A DNA stretch of 64,000 bases from Orobanche coerulescens (GCA_033398695.1 CM065801.1:101797170-101861169), one strand, 5' to 3'; positions 36,216 through 48,475 are shown, numbered from the stretch's first letter. A program made the numbers and translations. The notes: generated by a model not told the origin, from the letters alone.

Positions 36216-36810
36216 AGACGGACCTTGAAGATGCTCGGAAACAGAGTGTCGAGTTTTCCGACAGGATCGTTGCGATGGAGAAGAGTTCCTTGGAGGCGGA
36301 CAAAAAGGCGAGCAAAGACCTCGAACGGGCCCGGGCGGCGACTGATCGGATGAGGGATCAGATGACAGAAGCCCGCAGGTCGCACGAGGCCGCTCGAAGG
36401 AGGCGGATGAGCTGAAGGCGGTCATCAATCGGTTGACCGGCGAGCTGGCGACGTCGAAGGAAGAGGTGGCTGCCAAAGCTGCCGAGCTCCAGGGCGCGAA
36501 CCAAGCGCTTGTGGGCTGGAAGGAGAAATTGGAGGCGACCGAGGCCGATCCCTATATCAACATGGAATATGTCAGTGAATTTGCCTATTATATGGCTTAT
36601 GCTGACGCGATCTGCGCTACTAAGAAGGGAGGACTCGAGGTCGGCCCCTTGGTTGACAATTTCAAAGCCTACGTGCTCGAGCACCCTTTGCAGCCCGCAT
36701 TCGTCGTGCCGATCCTCGACCTCTCCTTAGATCATGGGGTCGACCTGAGTTGGTATCCGTCGCTGGACAACCTCGCTCACCGGAGTGCCCCAGAGGATGA
36801 TGGTGTCTAG
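36216..36810 (+). pseudogene. Element D antisense coiled-coil ORF, downstream part
   Basis: The plus frame continues the fragment at 996-1134 with a Lys/Glu/Ala/Arg-rich heptad-like segment, including SSLEADKKASKDLERARAA. A 1-bp loss near 36395 moves it to the frame of 36433-36810, which reads TGELATSKEEVAAKAAELQG, then NMEYVSEFAYYMAYADAICA, and stops with TAG at 36808. The coiled coil is followed by a globular-looking C-end rich in aromatic residues. The function is not recognised. Antisense ORFs near the 3' end are known from plant Tat-lineage elements such as Grande, which fits D's minus-strand gag. Codon use is GC-rich compared with the nested elements. Confidence 0.65.
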
Positions 36811-37500
36811 CCTACTGCTGGTGAGGGAACGGGCGCCGATCTTTGAGCTTTTCTACTTTCTAACTTGTAATGTTTCCAACTTTTGTTGTATTTTGCCTTC
36901 GGGCGCTTGTACACATATTTCAAATGAAATGGAATAATATGTTTGCTTCTGATTTCCTGCTCGTATGATCGTCTTTCTGAATCTTTTGCATGACTTTATA
37001 CAAGTGTTTGAGGAACGATCGTCGAGCGCACAGCTCCAAGTGAATTGAGAAACTCATACTGGTAACTTTTAGAACAAAGTCGATCATTGTACATATATCT
37101 GAACAATGCCGATCGTTGTACATGTAGCTCCGCTCTCCCCCTTGTTTTTGTTTACTTGGTCAAAGTAAGGGAACGAAAATAAATCGTTTAGAAAGCGGTC
37201 TTCAATTTTGCAGATTCCTCAAGGAAGGTCGACCATCTCGGCCTAGAGGAACCGTGCACGGTTGTGGAGGCCGATGGACCGACCTCTGCGTCCGTGTCTT
37301 GTGCGCAAGAGACATTCCGTCTGATGGCCTACTTCTCGCGACTCACTTAATTGTGAGGGTCCTCCGTAGACTACGTCTTGCCTCGCAATGTAGCGATGGG
37401 GCGGATGATCTCAACCTGGAGGACTACTTGCACGGGGCACTGTCGGATGAATCGACTTCGTGACCGTGTCTTGTTAGCACTTTTCTGCCTGGGGCCGACA
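36811..37500. other. Element D spacer after the antisense ORF
   Basis: No credible coding sequence. AT-rich bases follow the ORF (36845-36960), possibly its 3' untranslated tail. From about 37200 the sequence is a degenerate relative of the tandem units that follow (GAACCGTGCACGGTTGTGGAGG, shared words only). Confidence 0.5.
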
Positions 37501-38128
37501 TGTTAGATGGCGGACCTTTGAGGGCATACGTTGTGACGAGGGTAGGAACGCGTCGCATTGTCCAGGTTCACCATGTTAGATGATGGACCTTTGAGGGCGG
37601 CGAGCGGGTCCACAGATCTGTTTTGGAGAGTCCTTTGGCTACGCCCGCCTCGTATTTAAACGAAGGGCGAGCGATCTCTGCCCAAAGGAACCTTGCATGG
37701 TCGCATAGATCGGTTACATCGACCTCCACAACCATGTCGGCACTTTTCTACCTTGGATCATCATGTTAGATGGTGATCCTTGACGGTATACGTTGTGCAA
37801 GGTGAGGCGATCGCTTGCCTCGGTCCTTCATGTTGATGATGAACTTTAGAGGGCGAGCGAGTCATCCTCTGATTTGTTTTGGAGGGTCCTTCGGCTACGC
37901 CTGCCTCGTATTTAAATGAAGGGCGAGCGATCTTTTCCCAAATGAACCTTGCATGGACGGGCTGTCGGTTCCATCGACCTCCCGAACCATGGCTGCACTT
38001 TTCTACCTCGGACCATCATGTTAGATGGCGACCCTCAACGGTATACGTTGTGCTGGGGGAGGCGATCGCTTGCCTAGGTTCATCATGTTAGATGACGAAC
38101 TTTAGTGGGCAAGCGAGTCATCCTCTTT
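37501..38128. repeat. Tandem repeat of about 255-263 bp in element D
   Basis: Unit starts at TGTTAGATGG: 37501, 37764 and 38019; the third is partial. Shared words include CCTCGTATTTAAA, GGGCGAGCGATCT and GGCGATCGCTTGCC. Variable tandem repeats in the 3' region are a known trait of Tat/Ogre elements and a source of satellite DNA. The palindrome GCGATCGC occurs here and in D's LTR. Confidence 0.85.
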
Positions 38129-38340
38129 TTGAAGACGTTGCTTGGGCATTAGCCTTTCGTTAGACATGGTGGGAATCGGGGAAAGACCTCCGAAGTTCCC
38201 ACCTCTTGATTGAATCATATAGATCCGGCCGCTGAGGTTGATCGAGGGGGTCGACTTGTATGAGTCCTTCAGCTTGTCGTGTTCGACTCTGGCGACTGGT
38301 TCTATCGCCGATCGCAGCCCTTGGTCCTTTCTGCCTGGGT

Positions 38341-38454
38341 CTCCAACTAAGTTACTAAACTATCCAGCTTGCCCTCCTCGAACAATCTCCAGAGTTGTCT
38401 GAGGAGATCGCGGCACTGGTTGGTGTTGTGGCTTGGACTCTTATGGTAAGCACA
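38341..38454 (-). pseudogene. gag: Element D gag, C-terminal part left of C2
   Basis: The minus frame continues the Gag frame from 46878 once C2 and one GCACA copy are removed. It completes a zinc knuckle of the form C-x2-H-x4-H-x4-C (the first Cys is encoded right of C2, the rest left), then a Leu/Arg-rich helix (RQLWRLFEEGKLDSLV), and ends with TAG near 38346. Knuckles of this type are usual at the end of Tat-lineage Gag. No protease or polymerase follows; further left is tandem-repeat spacer. Confidence 0.75.
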
Positions 38455-40456
38455 TGTAACACCCCCAATCCGCTCAGGGATATTACACGCCGTAGAACCT
38501 TTCCTCAAGGATCTACCAGGCTGATAACAATATAGAACATCTCAACAATGCCCTTAAGGCTAAAATGACTCAGTGGACCGATTTGGTCTTTCAATAAATA
38601 CATACAACTCAAACTCATTACAGGCCCACGCAGGGGTCGAATACAAACACTCCCGTACAGCGGGAAAGAATACTGTAGCGGAAAATAAACTATAACTAAA
38701 CTAATGACCTCATACGGATCCTCGTGTGATTAGTATCGTTCATCTTTCATCATCCTTCGTGCTGACCCTGTGTTATGCTCCCAAACCTGAATGCAAAAAC
38801 AGACATCCACCCCCCGAATACTCGGGAGTTAGCAAAACTCCACTGTTTTGCTAGTGCAAGAACAAAGTGCAAATACGAGCCATACAATTCACATTCCACG
38901 AATAAAAATAACCAGGAATCCTCAAAAATCTAAACGTAACGAAAAGTACTTCCCGAGGCATAAGTTTGGGTAAAACATTTCAAAACCGAAAGATCACAAA
39001 TCAAGGGAAAACATTTTATAAAACGGTTTAAAATGCCATCGAGAGTTTTAATAGAAAACAATTTAGGATTATCAAATCCTTCTCTTTCCAAAATAAATAG
39101 GGGTCACAGCCCAAAGGTTTTATTTTCGCAATTAGAAAACCGACAACAATTCGCAGGGCCAAAACCCAAGTCACGTGTCCTCGACGGACAAAAAATCAAT
39201 ACCAACTAGTGAAGTTTCACTCGTGAACCCAGGTCGAAGCCATTGGAATTCCCTCCATGGTCCCGTCGAACCCTCCCGAGGTGAGCAAACACATTCACAA
39301 AACACAGTACTCACATCGCCTAGGACCGGGTCGAAGCCACAAATCCCACTCCGTGATCCCGTCGGACCCACCCGAGCTGGCTAGCGAAATACTCAAGCAC
39401 CACACATCGCCTAGGACTGGGACGAAGCCACGAATCCCACTCCGTGATCCCGTCGGACCCACCCGAGATGGCTAGCGAATCAATCATGCACAAATAACAT
39501 ATCACACCAAGAATATCCAAACAATTCACCCAGAGGCATCAAACACTTAGCAAAACACCACGTCAAACCACAATGCACCGAATTGAAACAATATACATCC
39601 ACACGCAACACCAAGTGCATCATCAACACCAAACATATCCACAGGAGTCACATACTCGTTCATGAAACACACCAATCACAAAACACACGCGGTTTTGAAA
39701 GAGAGCCTTTAAGAAGGCTAACCAAATCTTTTGAAAACTCATTTCAAACAAACAAACAAACACACCAAGACGATCACCAATCATCATATCCACAAAACAA
39801 GAAAAGTATGGACGAGGTACTTGCCTCGAAATCACGATCGCAACGATACGATGGATAGGACGCGGTCGAATAGCCCCGAACTCCCGAACAATATCAAGAA
39901 CGCGATAGCACCACGAGTATTACGAGAATAACACCACACGAATCATCAATCACCAATGAGATTCAACATCGGAATCCTCGAACACCTATAAACCTCCGGA
40001 AGGAACAATAACACATGGTTACGACGAGAATCAAGGCCAAAAAAACGGAAATCCCAACAAACTATCGAAGGGAAACTCATTGGGACATTTAATCGAACAC
40101 TAAATGTTCAATAATTCCCAAGAACACTCGAATCGTCAATCGAGTTAAACAAACTCGATATATGGATATACAACCCATAGAACACGATTAATAACATCAT
40201 ACTACACCAACCGATGTATCAAAATCGGACTAGAATCGAAATGAAGAACAAACTCCCAAAAAGTCAACTTGAAGGAAAATCAAGAAATATACCTTGATTC
40301 GACGAAGAACACGAATTGGATGATGATATAATCAAAAAGAATCTTCCAAAATGCCTTGGAAATGATTAGAATCGGCCAAGAACTCGATTTCCCGAGCCTC
40401 CCGTCACACCGCCAAAAGGAAGAAAACGCGTAAGAATTGAAGTCTGCCGAGCCTGC

Positions 40457-40464
40457 TATATATA
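40457..40464 (-). promoter_or_regulatory. TATA box of C2 3' LTR
   Basis: TATATATA within GCTATATATAGC, a self-complementary core, ten bases from the first palindrome of the array. The counterpart in the 5' LTR is CTATATAGC near 46078-46086. Confidence 0.6.
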
Positions 40465-40473
40465 GCCGGCAGG

Positions 40474-40732
40474 TTACGGCCAGAATCGCAAATGCCTTAC
40501 GGCCGTAACTCGGCCCTTACGGCCGTACTCGGCAGGCCTTACGGCCGTAACCGGCATTCGTCAAAAAATCTGCCCAGCACGTGTCGGACACTTACGGCCG
40601 TAACTGGCACACATTACGGCCGTAACCGGCCTTCGTCTGGAAGATGTCCAGCGCTCGTATGGCCGTACCCGATCACACTTACGGCCGTAAATGACACACA
40701 TTACGGCCGTAACCGGCACCTTACGGCCAGAA
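40474..40732. repeat. Array of TTACGGCCGTAA palindromes in C2 3' LTR
   Basis: About ten units, same motif as element A although this LTR belongs to family C. The first and last units read GGCCAGAA instead of GGCCGTAA. Confidence 0.9.
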
Positions 40733-41268
40733 TTTCGCCAAAGCTGCTCGCCCGGCCGTGACTCGGTCGTGGCCACTCCGACGGCCCGGACGACCCCGAA
40801 ACCCGAACCTGAGTAAAAACCGAAGATACGATTACGAAGTACTCGCAAAGACGAATATAAGAGCTATGAGAACACACGATTCCGACCACCCGAAGTGTCG
40901 GAATTTGACAACGGAAAGTAATTACCCCAAACTTTGGGAAATTACGAAAATGGCCCAAAATGTCTGAAATACACGATACGTGATCGAATAACCAAATCGA
41001 AGTTCATAACACGCCTAACAAAGTTAAACGAACTTACGGGAAACTCGAAATAGCAGTTTCGAATGAGATTCGCAAGAATCGAACTCAAGTGCGGAAAAGT
41101 CGCTAAAAAACTCGGAACTCAACAAAACGATACCCAAACGAACTCGGATGGAAAAAAGTGCAGAATTAATCATTCTCGGAATGACGAAACGGTCATGAGC
41201 GAGTCGTCAAAACGGACTTACGCCGAAAAAAAAGAAAATTACCGAAATTCGAAATTGCGGATATTACA

Positions 41269-44058
41269 TTCTACCCTCCTTAAAAGAAGTTTCATCCCGA
41301 AACTTAAAACAAGTAGGGGGAAGCAATATACCCTTCCAGGAAAACTCGACGAGATACGCAAAAACCGAAAACTCGCGCCCGACGGCGAAACGCTGCAAGA
41401 AACGCAAAGAGATATACGGCGTGAAAACACGCTCCACGACGACCAACACAACGTCGCCGTTAGGAATATAATAAAACCAACAAATGACAAGCGTCATCAA
41501 ACGGATAATATAGTCAAGTCAATTATCCGAACAATCACAAAACGCAACGAACGAAAATCAATATGATCGACCACCCCAACGGTACATCAATCAAAACGCG
41601 AGCCAATCGCTGAAGAAATACGGAATTCCACCGCCCAAGGGTTGGAAGATCGAAAACGAGACAAATTTCCCGAACTTATGGGAATTACGAAGGAGTCTGA
41701 ATGTTCAACAATCACGAAACGAGATCAACAAAAACCAAACAATCAAACGATCGAACTCAACGATCGAGACAACAAAAATCGAACAATCATGTTCGAATCA
41801 CGAAGAACAATAAAATTCAAACAAATACTCCAAGGTTCACATCCCGACTCGAGGCAATATATGATCCGGTGAAAACAACAAGATGTGCATTCACATAAGA
41901 TCCATAGGAAAGGGAATAGCAATTGAAAAGTCACAACGACAAACGAGTTATTCCGAAACAATACCGCACTCATTCGATCAACAAAAGCAAGGGGCAGGAC
42001 AATCTCAGAAAATGTCAACGAACATAAACGAGTCGACAGAGTCGAAAATACAGAAATTCAAAATCCGATCCACGTCGAATAGAAGAGTTAATAGAACCAA
42101 ATGATGTCACTTCCGAACAAGGTTCACAAGAATCGAACCGAACTCAAAAAAGTCACAGCGATAACTAGATCGACCCACAACAAGATCACAGTTCGTTCGG
42201 ACGATGAAACCGAAATACAGAACAAGTTCAGAAAGTATCAACGAACACGAGCGAGTCGATAGAATTGAGAAAGAGAAAATGCAGAAGCCAAAAATAATAC
42301 GGGTATTATATTCGACCCCTTTTAAAAGAAGTGTCGTTCCCGAAATTCACAACACGAAATCAAGGTGACAACACAACAAGCAACTGACAGAAACATCCTT
42401 CAAAGGCCTCTCAAAGCCGATTCCGATGACTGTGCTGAAGCACGAACTCCGAAAGTCTCGGTAGCCAATTCGCAAAATTGAATTCGGTGTCCCTCGAGTC
42501 CGCACTTGAAACGCGTTACTGACGAGAAGGACAATTTACACGTGCATGCCCCGGCACATCACGGTTGAAACGCCTCGACTCGGCATACCGAAAGTACAAA
42601 TGCTAGATACAATGGGGCATAACGTCGCAAAACAACATAGCGGAGATGCCAACTCAGCACAACGAAGAATCATAATACATACTGTATACAACGATTACCA
42701 TCGTAAAGTAATTCACACACACAAACACTACAGCAACGACGGTATCGTTCGGCGACCTCAAAGGTCCGAACAATAACCAGCACATAATTACAAACATCAT
42801 GAAACAATCACACATGTACACAAACGTACAAACCCAAGCTTTAGCAGTTCACACAGGTGCGATAACACGCAAGCCACCACGAAATGGCAACATTAAATAT
42901 CGTCATCACACCTCCCACGAAGGGCTAACAAAACATATGCGTGGCGAACGACTCAACATTCACACCACCAATTCAATCACAAATCGGGGTTAACACCGTA
43001 ACGAAAGTTCGAAAACCATACATGCATTTCCGGTCCGCAACAGGAATAATAGGTTTTAAAAACGAAAACGACCTTTTGAAAATAGTTTGGATACACCAGT
43101 TGATCTTGAGTATCGTTTTTCAAAAAGTAGTGCAAACATTGTTATCGAGACTTTGAAAATCATCTTGCGTTTGAACACAAATGTGGACACCTTCTCTTAG
43201 TGAAAAACTTTCGGAATATTCGACACTTGGGTCTAAGCAACTGCATTTCAAAAAAATAATTGAAAATATCTCAGAATATTTTGGTCCTCAACTAGAATAA
43301 TTTTGAGACATATTGCGGCACTAGAAGGCACCTTGAAAGTACCGCGAGGAAATAATTCATTTTAAAAGTACATCTCGAAATTTATTTTCTAAGATACTCA
43401 AGTTTTTCAAGGATAATTCAATGGGCTAGAATGCCCAAAAATTTCAGGTAAATACACGGAACATTATAGCGCTGTGGGTCCCGCGCCGGAACCCACCAGG
43501 ATAAAAACCATTTACAAAAACGCCAAAAAGGCCGATGACGGTAATATTTCAAAAACTCACAAAAGCCATTTACAAAATACTAAATACCGTCATAAGAATT
43601 TCGCCAAAATGATCAAGGCCATAATGCCAAAAACTCGGTTAAGGAAATCGATTTTGGAAATAAAACTCAGTCGGTAAAATACCGAAAGCCATTACTAAAG
43701 CACTCACGCAGCGGATAAAAGAAATACAGTCCAACATGCACAATCCAGCAATACTACCGCTCACATGAACGAAATATGAGAGTCAAATAGTCACGTATCA
43801 AGAAATCAAAATCCATAAGAGGATTCCGTCACTTAACAAATAATTATAAAAAAAAATAGCTCGTGTCACATGAGGCACAACACAAATGAGGGAGACTTAC
43901 ATCCACAAGTCGCACGAAGATGATGATCGCCCACGATACTAATCACGACCAACAAACTCAGACGACGCATCGCGACATTACTTAGTCAGATAAAATCCGG
44001 CAAGACAAAACTCAACAGACACCACTGACCCGACAGCCTAGGTTTCCACAACCTAAGC
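41269..44058 (-). other. C2 internal region, no coding sequence
   Basis: 2.8 kb with a polypurine tract at 41269-41283 and no gag or pol. Two internal landmarks look like fossil LTR junctions: near 42296-42345 an ACGGGTATTATATTCGACCCC block followed by AAAGAAGTGTCG, like an LTR end plus polypurine tract; near 43455-43505 an ATTATAGCGCTGTGGG / GGAACCCACCAGG block, like an LTR start. Both recur in C1 and C3. Confidence 0.8.
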
Positions 44059-44070
44059 GCTCTGATACCA
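44059..44070 (-). other. Primer-binding site of C2
   Basis: The minus strand reads TGGTATCAGAGC followed by GCTTAGG, matching B's site. Confidence 0.85.
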
Positions 44071-44074
44071 TTTA

Positions 44075-46877
44075 TGTAACACCCCCAATCCGCTCAGGGA
44101 TATTACACGCCGTAGAACATTTCCTCAAGGATCTACCAGGCTGATAATAACATAGAACATCTCAACAATGCCCTTAAGGCTAAAATGACTCAGTAGACCG
44201 ATTTGGTCTTTCAATAAATACATACAACTCAAACTCATTACATGCCCATGCAGGGGTCGAATACAAATACTCCCGCATAAATGAAAGAATACCGCAATGA
44301 AAATAAACTATAACTAAACCAATGACCTTATACGGATCCTCGTGTGATTAGTATCGTTCATCTTTCATCATCCTTCGTGCTGACCCTGTGTTATGCTCCC
44401 AAACCTGAATGCAAAAACAGACATCCACCCCCCGAATACTCGGGAGTTAGCAAAACTCCACTAGTTTGCTAGTGCAAGAACAAAGTGAAAATACGAGCCA
44501 TACAATTCACATTCCACGGATAACAATAACCAGGAATCCTCAAAAATCTAAATGTAACGAAAAGTACTTCCCGAGGCATAAGTTTGGGTAAAACATTTCA
44601 AAACCGAAAGATCACAAATCAAGGGAAAACAATTTATAAAACGGTTTAAAATGCCATCGAGAGTTTTAATAGAAAACAATTTAGGATTATCAAATCCTTC
44701 TCTTTCCAAAATCAATAGGGGTCACAGCCCAAAGGTTTTATTTTCGCAATTAGAAAACCGACAGCAATTCGCAGGGCCAAAACCCAAGTCACGTGTCCTC
44801 GACGGACATAAAATCAATACCAACTGGTGAAGTTTCACTCGTGAACCCAGGTCGAAGCCATTGGAATTCCCTCCGCGGTCCCATCGAACCCTCCCGAGGT
44901 GAGCAAACACATTCACAAAACACAGTACTCACATCGCCTAGGACCGGGTCGAAGCCACAAATCCCACTCTGTGATCCCGTCGGACCCACCCGAGCTGGCT
45001 AGCGAAATACTCAAGCACCACACGTCGCCTAGGACCGGGACGAAGCCACGAATCCCACTCCGTGATCCCGTCGGACCCACCCGAGCTGGCTAGCGAATCA
45101 ATCATGCACAAATAACATATCACACCAAGAATATCCAAACAATTCACCCAGAGGCATCAAACACTGAGCAAAACACCACGTCAAACCACAATGCACCGAA
45201 ATGAAACAATATACATCCACACGCAACACCAAGTGCATCATCAACACCAAACATAACCACAGGAGTCACATACTCGTTCATGAAACACACCAATCACAAA
45301 ACACACGCGGTTTTGAAAGAGGGCCTTTAACAAGGCTAACCAAATCTTTTGAAAACTCATTTCAAACAAACAAACAAACACACCAAGACGATCACCAATC
45401 ATCATATCCACAAAACAAGAAAAGTATGGACGAGGTACTTGCCTCGAAATCACGATCGCAACGAGACGACGGATAGGACGCGGTCGAATAGCCCCGAACC
45501 CCCGAACAATATCAAGAACGCGATAGCACCACGAGTATTACGAGAATAACACCACACGAATCATCAATCACCAATGAGATTCAACATCGGAATCCTCGAA
45601 CACCTATAAACCTCCGGAAGGAACAATAACACATGGTTACAACGAGAATCAAGGCCAAAACAACGGAAATCCCAACAAACTATCGAAGGGAAACTCATTG
45701 GGACATTTAATCGAACACTAAATGTTCAATAATTCCCAAGAACACTCGAATCGTCAATCGAGTTAAACAAACTCGATATATGGATATACAACCCATAGAA
45801 CACGATTAATAACATCATACTACACCAACCGATGTATCAAAATCGGACTAGAATCGAAATGAAGAACAAACTCCCAAAAAGTCAACTTGAAGGAAAATCA
45901 AGAAATATACCTTGATTCGACGAAGAACACGAATTGGATGATGATATAATCAAAAAGAATCTTCCAAAATGCCTTGGAAATGATTAGAATCGGCCAAGAA
46001 CTCGATTTCGAGCCTCCGCCGCCACAAATTACCAAAAGGAAGAAAACGCGTAAGAAATGAAGTCTGCCGAGCCTGTGCTATATAGCCGGGCAGGTTACGG
46101 CCAGAATCGGTAGTGCCTTACGGCCGTAACTCGCCCTTACGGCCAGATTTCGGCAGCCTTACGGCCGTAATCGCATTCGTCAAAAATCGCCAAGCACTGC
46201 TTGACACTTACGGCCGTAATTGGCACACATTACGGCCAGAATCGCCTTCGTCCGGAAGATGCCCAGCCGCACGGCCGCATTCCGATCACACTTACATCCA
46301 TAATCGCACACATTACGGCCAGAATCGAACCTTACGGCCAGAACTCGCCAAAGCAGCTCGCCCGCCGTGACTCGGCCGTGGCCACTCCGACGGCCCGGAC
46401 GATCCCGAAACCCGAACCTGAGTAAAAACCGAAGATACAGTTACGAAGTACTCGCAAAGACGAATCTAAGAGCTATGATAACACACGATTCCGACCACCC
46501 GAAGTGTCGGAATTTGACAACGGAAAGTAATTACCCCAAACTTTGGGAAATTACGAAAATGGCCCAAAATGTCCGAAATACACGATACGTGATCGAATAA
46601 TCAAACCGAAGTTCATAACATGTCTAACAAAGTTAAACGAACTTACGGGAAACTCGAAACAGCAGTTTCGAATGAGATTCGCAAGAATCGAACTCAAGTG
46701 CGGAAAAGTCGCTAAAAAACTCAGAACTCAACAAAACGATACCCAAACGAACTCGGATGGCAAAAAGTGCAGAATTAATCATTCTCGGAATGACGAAATG
46801 GTCATGAGTGAGTCGTCAAAATGGACTTCCGCCGAAAAAAAAGAAAATTACCGAAATTCGAAATTGCGGATATTACA
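44075..46877 (-). repeat. C2 5' LTR
   Basis: 2803 bp. Over most of its length it is close to the 3' LTR, but it departs sharply inside the palindrome array (46095-46343), where many units read GGCCAGAATCG. Confidence 0.93.
46095..46343. repeat. Eroded TTACGGCCGTAA array in C2 5' LTR
   Basis: About nine units aligned with the 3' LTR array. The change GTAAC to AGAAT recurs in at least four units, and small losses occur at CCGG, CAG and CTGG sites. Such repeated identical changes are unlikely to be independent point mutations. Confidence 0.8.
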
Positions 46878-48350
46878 GCACAAAACTTATTGCGGTCCTG
46901 GTGACCGTTGTTCCTTATCGCTTTTGGCGTGCTTAGCCGCTCGCTCCCCTTGATGGCGTTGAAAATACGGGCCGGATATAGATTGAGGTTGTGGAGGAGG
47001 TGAACTTCCACATCCTCGAAGGCCTTGAATTCACCGGGTGACTTGGCGACCTCCTTTTTGGACTTGGCGATCGCCGTATTTTGGATGGGAGATGGTGTCC
47101 CCTCGCCTAGACGAAGGGTGAGCAGACTCTGCCTGGACAGAACATCGGTAGCTTTGGCGCGGAAGATCGCATAGGTTTGGGGGATGTCCTTCGTAAGGTG
47201 CCTGAACATGGGCGAATGACCATAGAATCCCCCCAGGGCCGAGTAGAGGCCGAGCTCGTCGCTTATGGGCTCGCCGGTGAGGACTACTTCATCCACCCGG
47301 TCGATGTAATCTTTGTCGGACTCGTCTTCCCCCTGCCTGATCTTCATCATGCGGTGGGGACCTTCTGGCCGAGCGACCTTGGCGGCGAAGTACGACGTGA
47401 AGTCGCTCGCCAGTTTTTCGAAGGAATTGATTGATCGTGGTGGCAATGAGGTGTACCACCTATGGCCAAGATTACCCAATGTCAACGGGAACATTCGGCA
47501 TTTCATCGCATCCGACGCCCCGCATTTGGTCATATAGATCCGGAACTTGCTTAGGTAAGTCTCGGGGTCCGATCTCCGCTCATACAAAGGCGTTTGAGGA
47601 GGAGCGATCTTTGGTTGCACGGGGGCAAGCTCGATCTGGACCACGAGCGGCTCACTCGGTCTGATCACCTTTCTCCTGGCGTCTGCCTGGGCCTGTGAGC
47701 GCTTTCATCTCATCGAGTCAAGGCCAGATAGCAGCCATCGCCGTGGCCTAGCTGCTCGCGGCCCGGCTCTCGGAGCGGGAGCCGAGGCGATCAAGTACTA
47801 ATCCCTTGGCTCCGCTGTAGATGATGTCTTTGCCGCGGGGCTCGATTCCTCGGCGAATGGGAGCCAAACGGCCGACCTATTTTTGTTTGGGAGTTGGGTA
47901 TGCCGAACTCCTGGTGATGGATTCGACTGCTGCCTCGTGGTCAGGGGCCGTAATACCCTGGGCCGCCATGATGGATCGCTTCCTAGACGGCTGAAGACGG
48001 AACCGTCCTGCCTCGTGAGTGCTTTTTCTCGTGAATTGGGGGCTTTCTGACGATTGCTCGACAAGTAAGCCCTTGAGCTTCCGTTTGCCCGCGTGGGGGA
48101 TGGCTGAGGGGGTTATAGCGGGCGCTTCGTATGCTCTCCGTCGCTCCCTTAGGATGGCCATGGCCTCCTCGATCTGTTCCATGGTTTGGAAGTGATCGAG
48201 TGAGAGGCTGGGGCCGTCCCTCGGGGGCGGGATTGAGAGTCTTGCGTCGCCGCGGCTACCCTCCGCCGTAGGTTGGGACTCATTTTGTGCCAGAATAAGG
48301 TGCCCGGCGAGCCGTAAGGTGGCTCTCTTCGAAGTGGTGGCAGGCGTCAT
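46878..48350 (-). pseudogene. gag: Element D Tat-like gag, N-terminal and core part
   Basis: From the Met at 48350 the minus frame gives a low-complexity N-region with an acidic/basic helix (MEQIEEAMAILRERRRAYEA) up to a stop at 47877. A frameshift leads into the frame of 47668-46878, which carries the Gag core: KFRIYMTKCGASDAMKCRMF, then RWYTSLPPRSINSFEKLASD. Wording of this kind (ASDAMKCR...F, W...LPP.SI.SF..L) is typical of Tat/Athila-group Gag (family knowledge). It is cut by C2 at 46877. Reading past 46878 into C2's LTR is artefact. Confidence 0.82.
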
Positions 48351-48457
48351 TATTCTGAAGGTTTTTATTTGAAGAACAGTGAGTGTTTCTTCAAGTATAT
48401 GCTTCGGAGAACAGTGGGTGTCCTTCGAATCGGTCAGAATGAAAATGTGGGTAAATC

Positions 48458-48475
48458 CCCTTCCTCTAGCGCCAA
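48458..48475 (-). other. Primer-binding site of element D
   Basis: The minus strand reads TTGGCGCTAGAGGAAGGG directly after the 5' LTR terminus ...ACAACA. TTGGCGC is the usual start of Tat/Athila-group primer sites; the remainder is diverged. Confidence 0.65.

Larger units (their letters stand above)
38455..41268 (-). repeat. C2 3' LTR
   Basis: 2814 bp. It carries three units of a roughly 90-110-bp repeat (39215-39480; CGAAGCCA and GTCGGACCCACCCGAG), related to the repeat in B's LTR rather than the 72-bp unit of C1. TATA and palindrome array follow at 40457 and 40474. Confidence 0.93.
38455..46877 (-). mobile_element. Element C2: non-autonomous LTR retrotransposon in D's gag
   Basis: 8423 bp with perfect GCACA duplications at 38450-38454 and 46878-46882. 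LTRs at 38455-41268 and 44075-46877. The Gag frame of D is continuous across it. The interior has no gag or pol. It is the same family as C1 and C3 by terminal sequence, first 600 bp of LTR, interior and leader, but its palindrome array uses the A-type motif. Confidence 0.95.

Noticed and set aside
36433..36810. A host nuclear gene
   Set aside because: Its upstream part joins at 996-1134 and it lies between D's gag and the expected 3' LTR, so it fits an element-borne antisense ORF better.
46802..46877. Extension of D's Gag into C2
   Set aside because: Reading past 46878 enters the C2 LTR; the true continuation is at 38449, shown by the GCACA duplication and the completed zinc knuckle.
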